In this document: positions 53,803 to 61,779 of the stretch, piece by piece | Layout: every line of letters starts with the position of its first letter | Position numbering within the stretch: the first letter of the stretch is position 1 | Assembly: GCF_004000785.1 (NCBI RefSeq) | Contig: NZ_BILX01000023.1 | Location: 1-64,000 of the forward strand | Source of the DNA: Paenibacillus ehimensis NBRC 15659 | GTDB taxonomy: Bacteria; Bacillota; Bacilli; Paenibacillales; NBRC-103111 | Direction: 5' to 3' | DNA length: 64,000 nucleotides | Translations under genes and position numbers: made by a program | Notes under the pieces: model-generated | Seen by the model: the letters and a program-made list of their open reading frames with translations, nothing else | The model's database searches: none | Told to the model about the DNA's origin: nothing

Positions 53803-54615
53803 TCAAGCTTCCGCCGGCTTGGTCGCCCGGATTGAGAACAGCATCGGGATAAACTCCTTCCCCTTCAATCTCCACCAGCCGTCCTCGCCTCTCTCCATCT
53901 GCCCCGGAAATTTCTCGTACATGCAGAAGGGAAACTCATGCACGAATTCGATGTGCAGCCCGGCTTGAATCAGCGCGGTCACGATGGAGCCCAGCGAATG
54001 CGCCCACTCGTAGGTGACGGTATTGCCGAGCTTGGCGCTCCGGTCGGCATATGTGCCCTCAAGATCAAGTACGATCGCTTCGCCTTCGAAATACGAATAA
54101 ACCATGCGCAGCTCTCCGTCGACGATTTCGAAAACATCGGCAAGCGGATGACCTTCGGCAATATAAAAGGTGCCGCCGGGCTTCAGCTTCTCATAGATGA
54201 TTTCCGCCCACCGGGTCAGGTCCGGCAGCCAGCATAGGACGCCGTAAGACGTGAACACGATGTCGAATGTCTCCTCCGGCAACGCCTGAGGCACATCGTA
54301 CACATTTGCGCATACGAACCGGGCGTCCAGCCCCAGCTTGTCGTTCAGCGAGCGGGCAAGCTTAACCGCTTCCTCGGCAAAATCGACCCCGGTCACCCGC
54401 GCTCCGAGCCTGGCCCAAGACAAGCTGTCCTGGCCGAAATGACACTGCAGATGAAGCATCGACTTCCCCGCCACTTCGCCCAATTCGTCCAGCTCGACCG
54501 AGAGGAGAGACGAACGGCCGGCAAGAAACGACGCCACGTCGTAAAACTCGGATTGCTCATGCACCGGCGTCCGGTCGTTCCAGTTGTCCCGATTTTTGTT
54601 CATTCCGTATTCCAT
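53803..54615 (-). CDS. Class I SAM-dependent methyltransferase
   Basis: A 270-residue methyltransferase. Motif I is SMLHLQCHFGQDSLSWARLG (split, near residue 52-71), in the form seen in the UbiE/Tam-like group where the usual GxGxG is HFGQD. Motif post-I is VTGVDFAEEAV and the acidic motif is FDIVFTSYGVLCWL. The ATG follows GGAAGGAG. It is probably co-transcribed with the APH-like kinase. Target unknown. Confidence 0.88.
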   Translation of the reverse strand: MEYGMNKNRDNWNDRTPVHEQSEFYDVASFLAGRSSLLSVELDELGEVAGKSMLHLQCHFGQDSLSWARLGARVTGVDFAEEAVKLARSLNDKLGLDARFVCANVYDVPQALPEETFDIVFTSYGVLCWLPDLTRWAEIIYEKLKPGGTFYIAEGHPLADVFEIVDGELRMVYSYFEGEAIVLDLEGTYADRSAKLGNTVTYEWAHSLGSIVTALIQAGLHIEFVHEFPFCMYEKFPGQMERGEDGWWRLKGKEFIPMLFSIRATKPAEA

Positions 54616-54736
54616 ATGGAAAACTCCTTCCAGATTACGATCCTTTCCATCCTATCGCGATCCGAAAGCAGGAGTAAATACCCAATTTAGTTAAAGCTAA
54701 AAAATCCGTCCTGCCTTATCTGCGTGTCCTTCCGCC

Positions 54737-55216
54737 CTACTCGGTCAACGGATCGACTTGAACGGCGGCTTGCTTGCCGCTAACCTGGATGCCCGTCTTC
54801 TTGCGTCCGCTCGCGGCCAAATCGTTCAACAGCGATTCAAGCAGCGCTTTGGCTTGCGCCCCTTCCTTGCCTTGAATCCGCACGACAAATTGAACAGAAT
54901 CCCCGGATTTCAAAATCCGCTCCGCCTGCTGCTTCTTCGTCTCGTAATCGTGCTCTTCGATCTGCGGCGTCAGACGAATTTCCTTCAGCTTCGGCGCCTG
55001 CTCGCGCTTCCGGGCTTGCTGCGCTTCCTGTTTCGCCGTCCCGGCGCGGACCAGCTTGCACGGCGGCGGACTGCTCATGAGCGAGGTGCAGACCAGGTCG
55101 ACCTTGAGCTTCCGGGCCATGGCCAGCGCCTCGGCAGTAGGAACAATGCCGAAATCTTCGCCGTCGACGCCGGTCAAATGAACCTCGGACGCTTTAATTT
55201 TTTCGTTAATAATCAT
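54737..55216 (-). CDS. infC: Divergent stand-alone translation initiation factor IF-3
   Basis: A 159-residue protein with both IF-3 domains: N-terminal INEKIKASEVHLTGVDGEDFG and a C-terminal VVRIQGKEGAQAKALLESLLNDLAASG segment (split). The linker is unusual: the normal PPVCRIMDYGK reads PPPCKLVRAGTAKQE. It is not next to rpmI-rplT, where the housekeeping infC sits, so this looks like a paralog. It may modulate start-codon selection or ribosome splitting under special conditions. Confidence 0.83.
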   Translation of the reverse strand: MIINEKIKASEVHLTGVDGEDFGIVPTAEALAMARKLKVDLVCTSLMSSPPPCKLVRAGTAKQEAQQARKREQAPKLKEIRLTPQIEEHDYETKKQQAERILKSGDSVQFVVRIQGKEGAQAKALLESLLNDLAASGRKKTGIQVSGKQAAVQVDPLTE

Positions 55217-55279
55217 TGTGAACCCACCTGAACTTTCGATATAATGAACCCATCTTACCGCTTAGAAGGAGATTTTTCA

Positions 55280-55588
55280 ATGAACCGCAAAGAAATCGAA
55301 GAGCAAGTCATCCGCAATTATCGGCGGGACGAAAATATGATGATTCTCGCGTTCGCCCAGTGGTGTATAAACCACGACCTCGATCCCGTCGTATTGTATG
55401 AGCGCGCCTATCCGCAGCAGGAACCGAACGCCGCGCTGCAGCAGGCGCTGGAGCTAACCGTACCGAAGGAGGAAGCCGGGGAAGTGCCGGACGATACGCT
55501 GCTCGGCGTGCTGTCCATGTTCGGCAACGAAGAGCTGGCCTTCGTCGTGACGCAAGAAATCGCGAAGCGCCAAAAGTCCGGAAGGTAG
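55280..55588 (+). CDS. Conserved-looking hypothetical protein
   Basis: A 102-residue acidic, mostly helical protein (MNRKEIEEQVIRNYRRDENM...). The ATG at 55280 follows GAAGGAG. It is divergent from the IF-3 paralog with a 63-bp gap. No domain recognised. Confidence 0.72.
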   Translation: MNRKEIEEQVIRNYRRDENMMILAFAQWCINHDLDPVVLYERAYPQQEPNAALQQALELTVPKEEAGEVPDDTLLGVLSMFGNEELAFVVTQEIAKRQKSGR

Positions 55589-56136
55589 CGTCCGGCACCG
55601 CCGGAGTCACAGCTTGGGCCTGCCGCTCGCAGGCTCGCAGCCGGCGTATTCCTTCATGACTGCGAAAACTCGCTGAAGCCCCCCTCTCAACGGCCGCAGG
55701 AACAAAAAGCACTCCCGCTGCTGTGGAAACGTATTTCCATCACTCCCCGACCACATCAGAGGAACGATCCCATCCCCTGGACAACCGCTCTCAATCGCTC
55801 GCCGCCATAGAGGAACTGCCATGCCTTATGTCATTCATTCAGCCGCTCCCTGTGCAAATAGAGGAACTGACGTTCGCCAAAAGCCCTCTTCCAAGGACGA
55901 TAAACATTTTTCGACACAGTTAAAGCATCCTGCTTCCTCTATGCTCCGAAGAACGATCCGGTGTTCCGCTTAACGCATCGCAGTTCCTTTATTTTTCAAC
56001 AGCACCGCTTTCAGCCTCACGCACTTATCCTCTGCACCCACTTGTCATATCCGCACACCCGAACCCCAACATAGCCTCAGACCCGGAAGCTCATCCTATC
56101 CTAGCTGCAGCCCCACAAAAGGTATCCATTACATAC
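55589..56136. other. Gene-free stretch containing four copies of a short repeat
   Basis: About 550 bp without a credible gene. Its most visible content is the ATAGAGGAACTG repeat listed separately; the rest is C-rich and unstructured to the eye. Confidence 0.5.
55807..55993. repeat. Four copies of a short intergenic repeat (consensus ATARAGGAACTGCNATGCNTTA)
   Basis: Two copies are on the plus strand (ATAGAGGAACTGCCATGCC at 55807, ATAGAGGAACTGACG at 55857) and two on the minus strand (CATAGAGGAAGCAGGATGC at 55942-55924 and AATAAAGGAACTGCGATGC at 55994-55976). It looks like a small family of interspersed palindromic repeats known from some Paenibacillus chromosomes (by memory). Confidence 0.55.
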
Positions 56137-56170
56137 AAAAAAGACCGGCTTCGATGGAATCCGGTCCTTT
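56137..56170 (-). terminator. Terminator of ykuS
   Basis: AAAGGACCGG...CCGGTCTTTTTTG on the minus strand, 37 bp after the stop. Confidence 0.85.
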
Positions 56171-56206
56171 CGGCATGTCCGCCGATGGCTGGCGGAGCGA
56201 GGCGAA

Positions 56207-56446
56207 TCAGCTTAAGCTTTGGTTCACTCGTTCGACAATCTGATCGGATGTCATGCCTTGAGCATTGATAACGGAAGCTTTGGTTGCGGTTTCCGCGATG
56301 CCCAGCACGTCCTTGTCCTGTCCGGAAATAACGCAGCAGTCGCAATTTTGCAAATTCGCGTTATCGACGGACACGACTTCGTGCCCGTTCTGCTGCAGCG
56401 CGTCCTTTACATCCTGCAAGCTGTTTTCCACTGCAATTCTCGCCAT
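56207..56446 (-). CDS. ykuS: YkuS/UPF0180-family protein
   Basis: A 79-residue conserved protein. MARIAVENSLQDVKDALQQ and CDCCVISGQDKDVLGIAET are typical of the YkuS family (PF03698). The ATG follows GGAGGGAAGATC. Its biochemical role is not known. It has its own terminator; the next gene upstream ends 48 bp away. Confidence 0.88.
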   Translation of the reverse strand: MARIAVENSLQDVKDALQQNGHEVVSVDNANLQNCDCCVISGQDKDVLGIAETATKASVINAQGMTSDQIVERVNQSLS

Positions 56447-56494
56447 GATCTTCCCTCCTTATCCAGATTGTAGTATACCGAGCACCGGCTTCTT

Positions 56495-57073
56495 TTATTC
56501 GCCGTCGCGTGCCCTCCTCTTCCGCTCGACAACCTCGTCCGCATCGGTCAAGCTGTCGACCAGATGGGAAAGCAGGCTTTCCATATCGCCGATATGGCTT
56601 TCATCAATTTTACGAATAAACTCGATATGTATCCGGTAAGCGCCCGTTTCATCCGAACGCCCGCCTGCCGAACGTCCGGAGCCGTCGTCCGGAACGAATT
56701 CCGCCGACCTTTCGTGACGGATCCGGGCTTCCTCCGCCCACCGTTCCTCCATGGCCCGGTGCAGCTCCGCCGCGTGCTCGCAATGGCTGAGCGGCATGTC
56801 CAGTCTGAGCGCCAGCTTGGCGCCGGGCCGATCGCCCGGTTCGACGAGCCGGAACCGTTCCCCGGCGAAGTCGGACAACACGCTGGTCATGCTGATTTCC
56901 GCTTGGCAGCAGCCTTCGTCGCGTTGAATGCGCATGCTGAATATCCGTTTCATGCTGGCCAGATCGATGAAATCCTCCCGGCCGATGACCCGGATCGTTT
57001 GTTCCGCATCCAAATCGTACAAATGTCCTTCGAGCACTACTTTTAAATTGTCGAATATCGTCGGGTCAAACAA
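56495..57073 (-). CDS. Conserved-looking hypothetical protein
   Basis: A 192-residue acidic protein (FDPTIFDNLKVVLEGHLYDL...). It begins at TTG 57073 behind AAAGGGGAAGG. The frame is rich in Glu, Arg and Asp with no membrane segment. I do not recognise a domain. It is 27 bp from the SDR gene and may share its transcript. Confidence 0.75.
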   Translation of the reverse strand: MFDPTIFDNLKVVLEGHLYDLDAEQTIRVIGREDFIDLASMKRIFSMRIQRDEGCCQAEISMTSVLSDFAGERFRLVEPGDRPGAKLALRLDMPLSHCEHAAELHRAMEERWAEEARIRHERSAEFVPDDGSGRSAGGRSDETGAYRIHIEFIRKIDESHIGDMESLLSHLVDSLTDADEVVERKRRARDGE

Positions 57074-57100
57074 GGTACCTTCCCCTTTCGCAGCATGGCC

Positions 57101-57880
57101 TTACGCCTGCGGCAAATGGCGGATATCCAGCACGTCGCCCTGAGCGAACCGTCCGCCCTCCACCACATGCAGGATTCGCTCTGCCGCCTCATCCGGCGTA
57201 TACAGTCCGCCCGTTTGCTTCAGCCCCACAAAGCGCTCCACCTCCGGGAAGCGGCCCGGCTCCGTCCCGCGGATCAGCTCCTGCATGCCCGTATCCACGA
57301 CGCCCGGCGCGATCGAGACGACCTTCACTGCCTGCGGCCCGTCGCCTTGCTCCAGCCCGACGCAGCGCGTCAGCATATCCAGCCCTGCCTTGGTTGCGCA
57401 GTAGCCGCTCCAGCCGGAATACGGCTTTTTCCCCGCGCCGGAAGAAATATTGACGATCGTTCTGGCCGTCGAGACAGGCCAATCCTTCGTCGCCCGGATA
57501 AAAGCGGACATCAGCAGCATCGGGGTCAAAAGATTGACGTGCATCTGCTCGGTCAGCGTGAGGCTATCGGCCTGATCCAGCGGCATAATCGGCTCCAGCA
57601 TCCCCGCGTTATTGATCAGCGTGAGGGCGTCGAGCGGCTCCTTTTCCAACGATCGGACGATGGTTGCGATCAGCGCCTCAATCCCGTCCGGGCGTTTCAG
57701 ATCGTATGCGTAATGCTCGGCCTCGTTCCGCCCCGCAGCTCCGTCCGCACGGTCGCCGGCATCCGCCGCATCCGCAGCGGTCCGTGAAATTCCGATGACG
57801 CGGTGCCCGGCAGCAAGCAGGCGGCGGGTCAAAGCCAGTCCTAACCCTTTGGAAGCGCCGGTTACAACATAACCTTTCAT
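57101..57880 (-). CDS. Short-chain dehydrogenase/reductase (YueD/sepiapterin-reductase-like)
   Basis: A 259-residue NAD(P)-dependent reductase. The cofactor site is VTGASKGLGLAL (about 6-17), with NNAG near 89 and the catalytic Ser and Tyr/Lys in VNISSGAG and YCATKAG. It resembles benzil reductase YueD of Bacillus. The ATG at 57880 follows GAAGGAG. A stem-loop with U-run directly upstream ends the preceding flavoprotein gene. Confidence 0.9.
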   Translation of the reverse strand: MKGYVVTGASKGLGLALTRRLLAAGHRVIGISRTAADAADAGDRADGAAGRNEAEHYAYDLKRPDGIEALIATIVRSLEKEPLDALTLINNAGMLEPIMPLDQADSLTLTEQMHVNLLTPMLLMSAFIRATKDWPVSTARTIVNISSGAGKKPYSGWSGYCATKAGLDMLTRCVGLEQGDGPQAVKVVSIAPGVVDTGMQELIRGTEPGRFPEVERFVGLKQTGGLYTPDEAAERILHVVEGGRFAQGDVLDIRHLPQA

Positions 57881-57899
57881 CTAGGATGCTCCTTCCACA

Positions 57900-57962
57900 A
57901 AAAACTCCCCTTCCAGCCCGCCGTGATGCGCCTCGCAGCAGCAGCACGTTAACCTGAAGGGG
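57900..57962 (-). terminator. Large stem-loop with U-run after the NDH-2-like gene
   Basis: CCCCTTC...GAAGGGG at the base encloses a 40-nt loop with a CGTG/CACG inner stem; the minus strand continues with GTTTTTTG. The size is unusual for a simple terminator. Confidence 0.65.
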
Positions 57963-58003
57963 AACCTCGTAATGGTCCTACTCCTATTGTACCATTGATT
58001 GGA

Positions 58004-59233
58004 TTAAATTTCAGCTTTTGCTGCACGCCGCACTGCCAGCTTGTGCCGGATATCGCCGCCGATCAAGCTGGCTGCATCCCATGTCGCATGCCGGACGAAC
58101 AATCCCGCCTTTCCGGACAGAATCAGGTTCATCCCCCATAGGCGCATCCAGAACAAGCCGTCCTCGGGACCCAGCCCGATGCAGTACAGCGGCATGAACG
58201 AACGATGCTTCGGCCCTTCCTTCCCTTCCAAATCGGCCGCTATAATCTTCGCAAGCCGCTGCGCCTGCGGAATCGCCTCTTTGCAGGTCATCGCGTCCTC
58301 TTGACCGGTACGGGGGTCGAGGATTCGCGCCCCGTCGCCGATCGCGTAAATGTCCCTTGTCCCCTTAACGCGGTAATGGGCATCTACGGTCAATCTGCCG
58401 TCGGCTTCCGTCGGCAGGCCGAGCTGCTTCAGCACCGGATTCGGCTCAAGTCCCAGCGTCCATACGCATACCCCGGCGGGCAGCCTGGATCCGTCGCTCA
58501 AATGAAGCACGCCGTCCGCATGCTTCGTGCCCCGAACGCCGTACAGCACGTTCACCCCGATGCGGTTCAGCCTGCTCTCGACCCTGCGTCCGACGACGGC
58601 GGGGGCATTGTCCACCAGCCGCTTCCCCGAATGCACGAGATGCACCCCGGCCAAACGGGGATCGAGCCCGGCCTGCTCCGCCTCCCGCTTCAGCCAATAA
58701 GCGATTTCCGCCGAAGCCTCCATCCCCGTGATGCCGCCGCCGACAACCGTTACGGACAGCAGGCTTTTTTGCCGCGAGGGCTCCCGCTCCAACCGCGCCT
58801 GTTCCACCTTCCGCTTGAGCTCGCTCCGGATTTGTTCGGCGGCTGCGACGCTCGTCAGCGGGATGCCTCCCTGCTCGGGCGGAGGCGAGACGACAAGGCT
58901 GCCCAGCGCAATGACCAGCCGGTCGTAGGGCATAGCGCGGGTCGTGCCGTCCGCATAAGTCACTTGAATCGTACGGTGGCTCGCCTTCACGGAGGTTAGC
59001 GCAGCGGTAATGCAGGTCACCTCATCGCCAAAATAGCAGGAGAACGGCACCCGAAGCTCCGGCTCTCCGACGGCCGCCTTAAACAGCAGCACCTTTCTCA
59101 GGTGGTATGGCTCCTTATCTATCAGGATCAAACGAATCTGTTGTTTGGCACGGGCATATTGCTTTTGCAGCGCCCTGACCGCATTCAGACCGGCGTAGCC
59201 TCCGCCGACGACTATAATTGTTTTACTTTCCAT
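58004..59233 (-). CDS. NAD(P)/FAD-dependent oxidoreductase (NDH-2-like)
   Basis: A 409-residue flavoprotein of the type II NADH dehydrogenase family. The FAD site is IIVVGGGYAGLNAVRAL (about 6-22), the NAD(P) site TVVGGGITGMEASAEIA (near 163), and the second FAD contact YAIGDGARI (near 300). The ATG at 59233 follows AGAGGATGG. It should pass electrons from NADH to quinone at the membrane; a membrane-binding C-terminal helix (FWMRLWGMNLIL) is present. Confidence 0.9.
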   Translation of the reverse strand: MESKTIIVVGGGYAGLNAVRALQKQYARAKQQIRLILIDKEPYHLRKVLLFKAAVGEPELRVPFSCYFGDEVTCITAALTSVKASHRTIQVTYADGTTRAMPYDRLVIALGSLVVSPPPEQGGIPLTSVAAAEQIRSELKRKVEQARLEREPSRQKSLLSVTVVGGGITGMEASAEIAYWLKREAEQAGLDPRLAGVHLVHSGKRLVDNAPAVVGRRVESRLNRIGVNVLYGVRGTKHADGVLHLSDGSRLPAGVCVWTLGLEPNPVLKQLGLPTEADGRLTVDAHYRVKGTRDIYAIGDGARILDPRTGQEDAMTCKEAIPQAQRLAKIIAADLEGKEGPKHRSFMPLYCIGLGPEDGLFWMRLWGMNLILSGKAGLFVRHATWDAASLIGGDIRHKLAVRRAAKAEI

Positions 59234-59321
59234 GGTGGACCATCCTCTCGCGTCTTTCTCGCTCTCCACCCTTATGGCGAACGAAAGGGCCGGTTTGTGA
59301 CAGCCCTCGCGAAAAAAACGC

Positions 59322-59355
59322 AAAAAAGGCCAACCGGGCAAAATCCGGTTGACCT
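59322..59355 (-). terminator. Terminator downstream of the 174-residue hypothetical gene
   Basis: GGTCAACCGG...CCGGTTGGCC stem followed by TTTTTTG on the minus strand. Confidence 0.9.
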
Positions 59356-59419
59356 GTCGCGGGCCGCATCCCCTGACCGGGATTCCGGCATGCCTGTAGC
59401 CGCTGAGCGCAAGGCGCGG

Positions 59420-59944
59420 TTACGGCTTCATCAAATCGTCTGCGGTAATCCCATCTTCGACGGCGAATTCAAAATCGTACACGTCATACACTTGAACGGG
59501 AACCTCGGCCTGAATGATTTTCTCCATCAATTCAAGCTGGTCCGTCAAAATAGGCGCATTCTCCCGCAGGGAGGTCAGCACGACCTCGGTTTCGATCGGA
59601 TCGAACGATTCCCCGTATTGGGCATTGTCTATGGCGTTGATGACCGTAAACGTCACGTTCTCGTTGATCGGCAGCGGGGGACTCGGACGCCATGGTGCGG
59701 CTAGCGCGCGCTCCAGCTTCTTCTTATTGAACGAGTCGTCGAAAAAGGCGATGAGCTCCCCGATCTTTCCTTTGACATGAGCATCGTCATCCGCATCCGG
59801 CATGACCGGTTCGGGGCTGTCTTTCATCTCGTATAATTCCAATATCGTCGAATACGGAATCAAATATTCCACCGGGCGGCTTGGCGCCATGAGTTCGCCA
59901 TATACGGCCACAAGCACCGCCTCGATAACAAAACGCCGGGACAT
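59420..59944 (-). CDS. Conserved hypothetical protein of Paenibacillaceae type
   Basis: A 174-residue acidic protein (MSRRFVIEAVLVAVYGELMA...). The ATG at 59944 is 8 nt after GGGGGG. From memory, similar proteins are common in Paenibacillus and are sometimes loosely labelled ADP-heptose synthase, which the sequence does not support. No catalytic motif is recognised. Monocistronic with terminator. Confidence 0.82.
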   Translation of the reverse strand: MSRRFVIEAVLVAVYGELMAPSRPVEYLIPYSTILELYEMKDSPEPVMPDADDDAHVKGKIGELIAFFDDSFNKKKLERALAAPWRPSPPLPINENVTFTVINAIDNAQYGESFDPIETEVVLTSLRENAPILTDQLELMEKIIQAEVPVQVYDVYDFEFAVEDGITADDLMKP

Positions 59945-60093
59945 TTCCAATTCCCCCCTATAGTGATGCGTCCGTTCCTAAGTCCGGCCTACATTCTTTC
60001 ATATCACAATTGGGAATAAAAGTCCAACTTTGCAGACGTTCTCGCGCCTTGCCCGCTTTTTCAATTCTGACCCTGTAAGAGTCGCGAATCCGG

Positions 60094-60102
60094 TGCTATA
60101 AT
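60094..60102 (+). promoter_or_regulatory. Extended -10 promoter of the EamA transporter gene
   Basis: TGCTATAAT, an extended -10 box about 50 nt upstream of the start; no convincing -35 is visible. Confidence 0.55.
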
Positions 60103-60150
60103 AGAGCAATGTGCCTGTCACCGATCGTTATGAAATGGAGAGGTAACCTG

Positions 60151-61068
60151 ATGAATGCTGCAAAACGTTTTCCCGTTCCTTTGCCGCTGCTTCTTGTGAT
60201 CGGCATCGTTGCGATTTCTTTTTCAGCGATTTTTGTCCGCTGGTCCCATGCTTCGGCTTCCGTCATCGCGATGTACCGGCTGCTGCTGACCGCGGCGATT
60301 TTGCTGCCTTTGCTGCTGCGGTACCGCCGCGAGGTAGCGCAGCTGCGCCTAAACGACTGGGCGGGCTTGTTCTGGTCGGGCGTTGCGCTCGGCCTCCATT
60401 TCTTGTTCTGGATGGAATCGCTCAACCTGACGACGGTCGCAAGCTCGACCGCAATCCTCTCGCTGGAGCCCGTCTTCGTCCTGATCGGCGCTTGCCTGTT
60501 CCTCGGCCAACGGACGAACCTGCTGGCCGTGCTCAGCATGGCGGTCGCGATTCTGGGAGCGGCTATGATCGGTTGGGGCGACTGGGGGCTGACCGGAGAA
60601 GCGCTGCTCGGCGACCTGCTGTCCCTGCTCGGAACGGCGGCGATGGCCGTGCAAATCCTGCTGGCCAAAAGCATGCTGAAGCGGATTCCCGCCTTTGTCT
60701 TCAGTTTCTTCGTCTTTGTGCTGGCCGCGCTGGTGCTCGCCGTTTATAATTTGGCGGCAGGGTTGCCTTTTACCGGCTACGACTCGCGGGAATGGGGCAT
60801 CTTCCTGCTTCTGGCCGTCGTTCCGACGCTGTTCGGCCACTATTTGTTCAACTGGCTGCTGAAGTATATGCGACCCGAATCCGTATCGATGAGCGTCCTC
60901 GGGGAGCCGCTGGGCGCGACGATTCTGGCTTACCTGCTGCTTGGCGAGAGCATTACATGGATGCAAGCCGCCGCCGGCTTCGTCCTGTTGTCCGGGGTAT
61001 GGATGTTCCTCCGCTCGAACGAGCGGGAAGCTGTCGCCGCCCAGACCGGCAGGACAGAGATGACCTAA
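60151..61068 (+). CDS. EamA-family (DMT) transporter
   Basis: A 305-residue membrane protein with 10 spans in two EamA halves (AISFSAIFVRWS, FWMESLNLTTVASSTAILSLEPVF near residue 85-110, split, and PESVSMSVLGEPLGATILAYL near 265). The ATG at 60151 follows AGAGGTAACC. Such proteins export amino acids or metabolites; substrate unknown. Confidence 0.9.
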   Translation: MNAAKRFPVPLPLLLVIGIVAISFSAIFVRWSHASASVIAMYRLLLTAAILLPLLLRYRREVAQLRLNDWAGLFWSGVALGLHFLFWMESLNLTTVASSTAILSLEPVFVLIGACLFLGQRTNLLAVLSMAVAILGAAMIGWGDWGLTGEALLGDLLSLLGTAAMAVQILLAKSMLKRIPAFVFSFFVFVLAALVLAVYNLAAGLPFTGYDSREWGIFLLLAVVPTLFGHYLFNWLLKYMRPESVSMSVLGEPLGATILAYLLLGESITWMQAAAGFVLLSGVWMFLRSNEREAVAAQTGRTEMT

Positions 61069-61073
61069 CGCAC

Positions 61074-61116
61074 AAAAGCCGCTGCTTCCCGGAAACCCGA
61101 GGAGGCAGCGGCTTTT
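61074..61116. terminator. Bidirectional terminator between EamA and NlpC genes
   Basis: AAAAGCCGCTGC...GCAGCGGCTTTT, a perfect stem of over 12 bp between convergent genes. Confidence 0.92.
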
Positions 61117-61136
61117 GTTCATGTGCTTGTCTGAGA

Positions 61137-61619
61137 TTACAGGACGCGGCGTGCCGTCTTATAATGCTTGTCCCACCAGCCGCTGTTCAGATTGGAGATG
61201 GTAACTCCCGGTTTGCCGTACGTATGCATAATTTTCCCGTTGCCTATATAAACCGCAACATGATGAATCGGGGAGTAGAAGAAGACCAGGTCTCCCGGCT
61301 TCAATTGGCTTCTGGACACATATTTGCCGACTTTGGCTTGCGCCGCTGACGTACGCGGCAGCTTTACGCCGTACTTGCCGTAGATCGTCGCTGTGAAAGA
61401 AGAGCAGTCGAATACTTTGGTCGTACCGATCGGCGCACCGAACTTGTAAGGGGTATGCAGGTAGCGTTTCCCTGTGGAAATAATGCTTTGCGCTTTGGAT
61501 GCGGAATACGCATAAGCACTTTCGGCCGGAGCGGCGAGCGTGCTGCCGAACAGAAAAGCCGTGCACAGGCCGATCGACACCACCATGTTCCCCCAGCGTT
61601 TTCCAAACAGTTGTTTCAT
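61137..61619 (-). CDS. NlpC/P60-family cell-wall hydrolase (C40)
   Basis: A 160-residue exported peptidoglycan endopeptidase. The signal peptide occupies residues 1-37. The catalytic Cys is in FDCSSFTATIY (about 71), the His in HHVAVYIGNG (about 120) and a third polar residue in IMHTYGK. The ATG at 61619 follows AAGGAGG. It has no SH3 or LysM domain, so targeting is unclear. Confidence 0.92.
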   Translation of the reverse strand: MKQLFGKRWGNMVVSIGLCTAFLFGSTLAAPAESAYAYSASKAQSIISTGKRYLHTPYKFGAPIGTTKVFDCSSFTATIYGKYGVKLPRTSAAQAKVGKYVSRSQLKPGDLVFFYSPIHHVAVYIGNGKIMHTYGKPGVTISNLNSGWWDKHYKTARRVL

Positions 61620-61779
61620 CTGTAACGTCCTCCTTGAAGTCAGGTTTGGCTGTTTTGCCTGTTCCCCACTATAGCACAGATGAAAACGCAGGCAATTCCG
61701 CCAAACTCCGCTAAAGGCCTGCCGCCCGGCGCTTTAGCGCCGATTATTAGAAATTCATGAGAAAATTCTCATATTGTTC

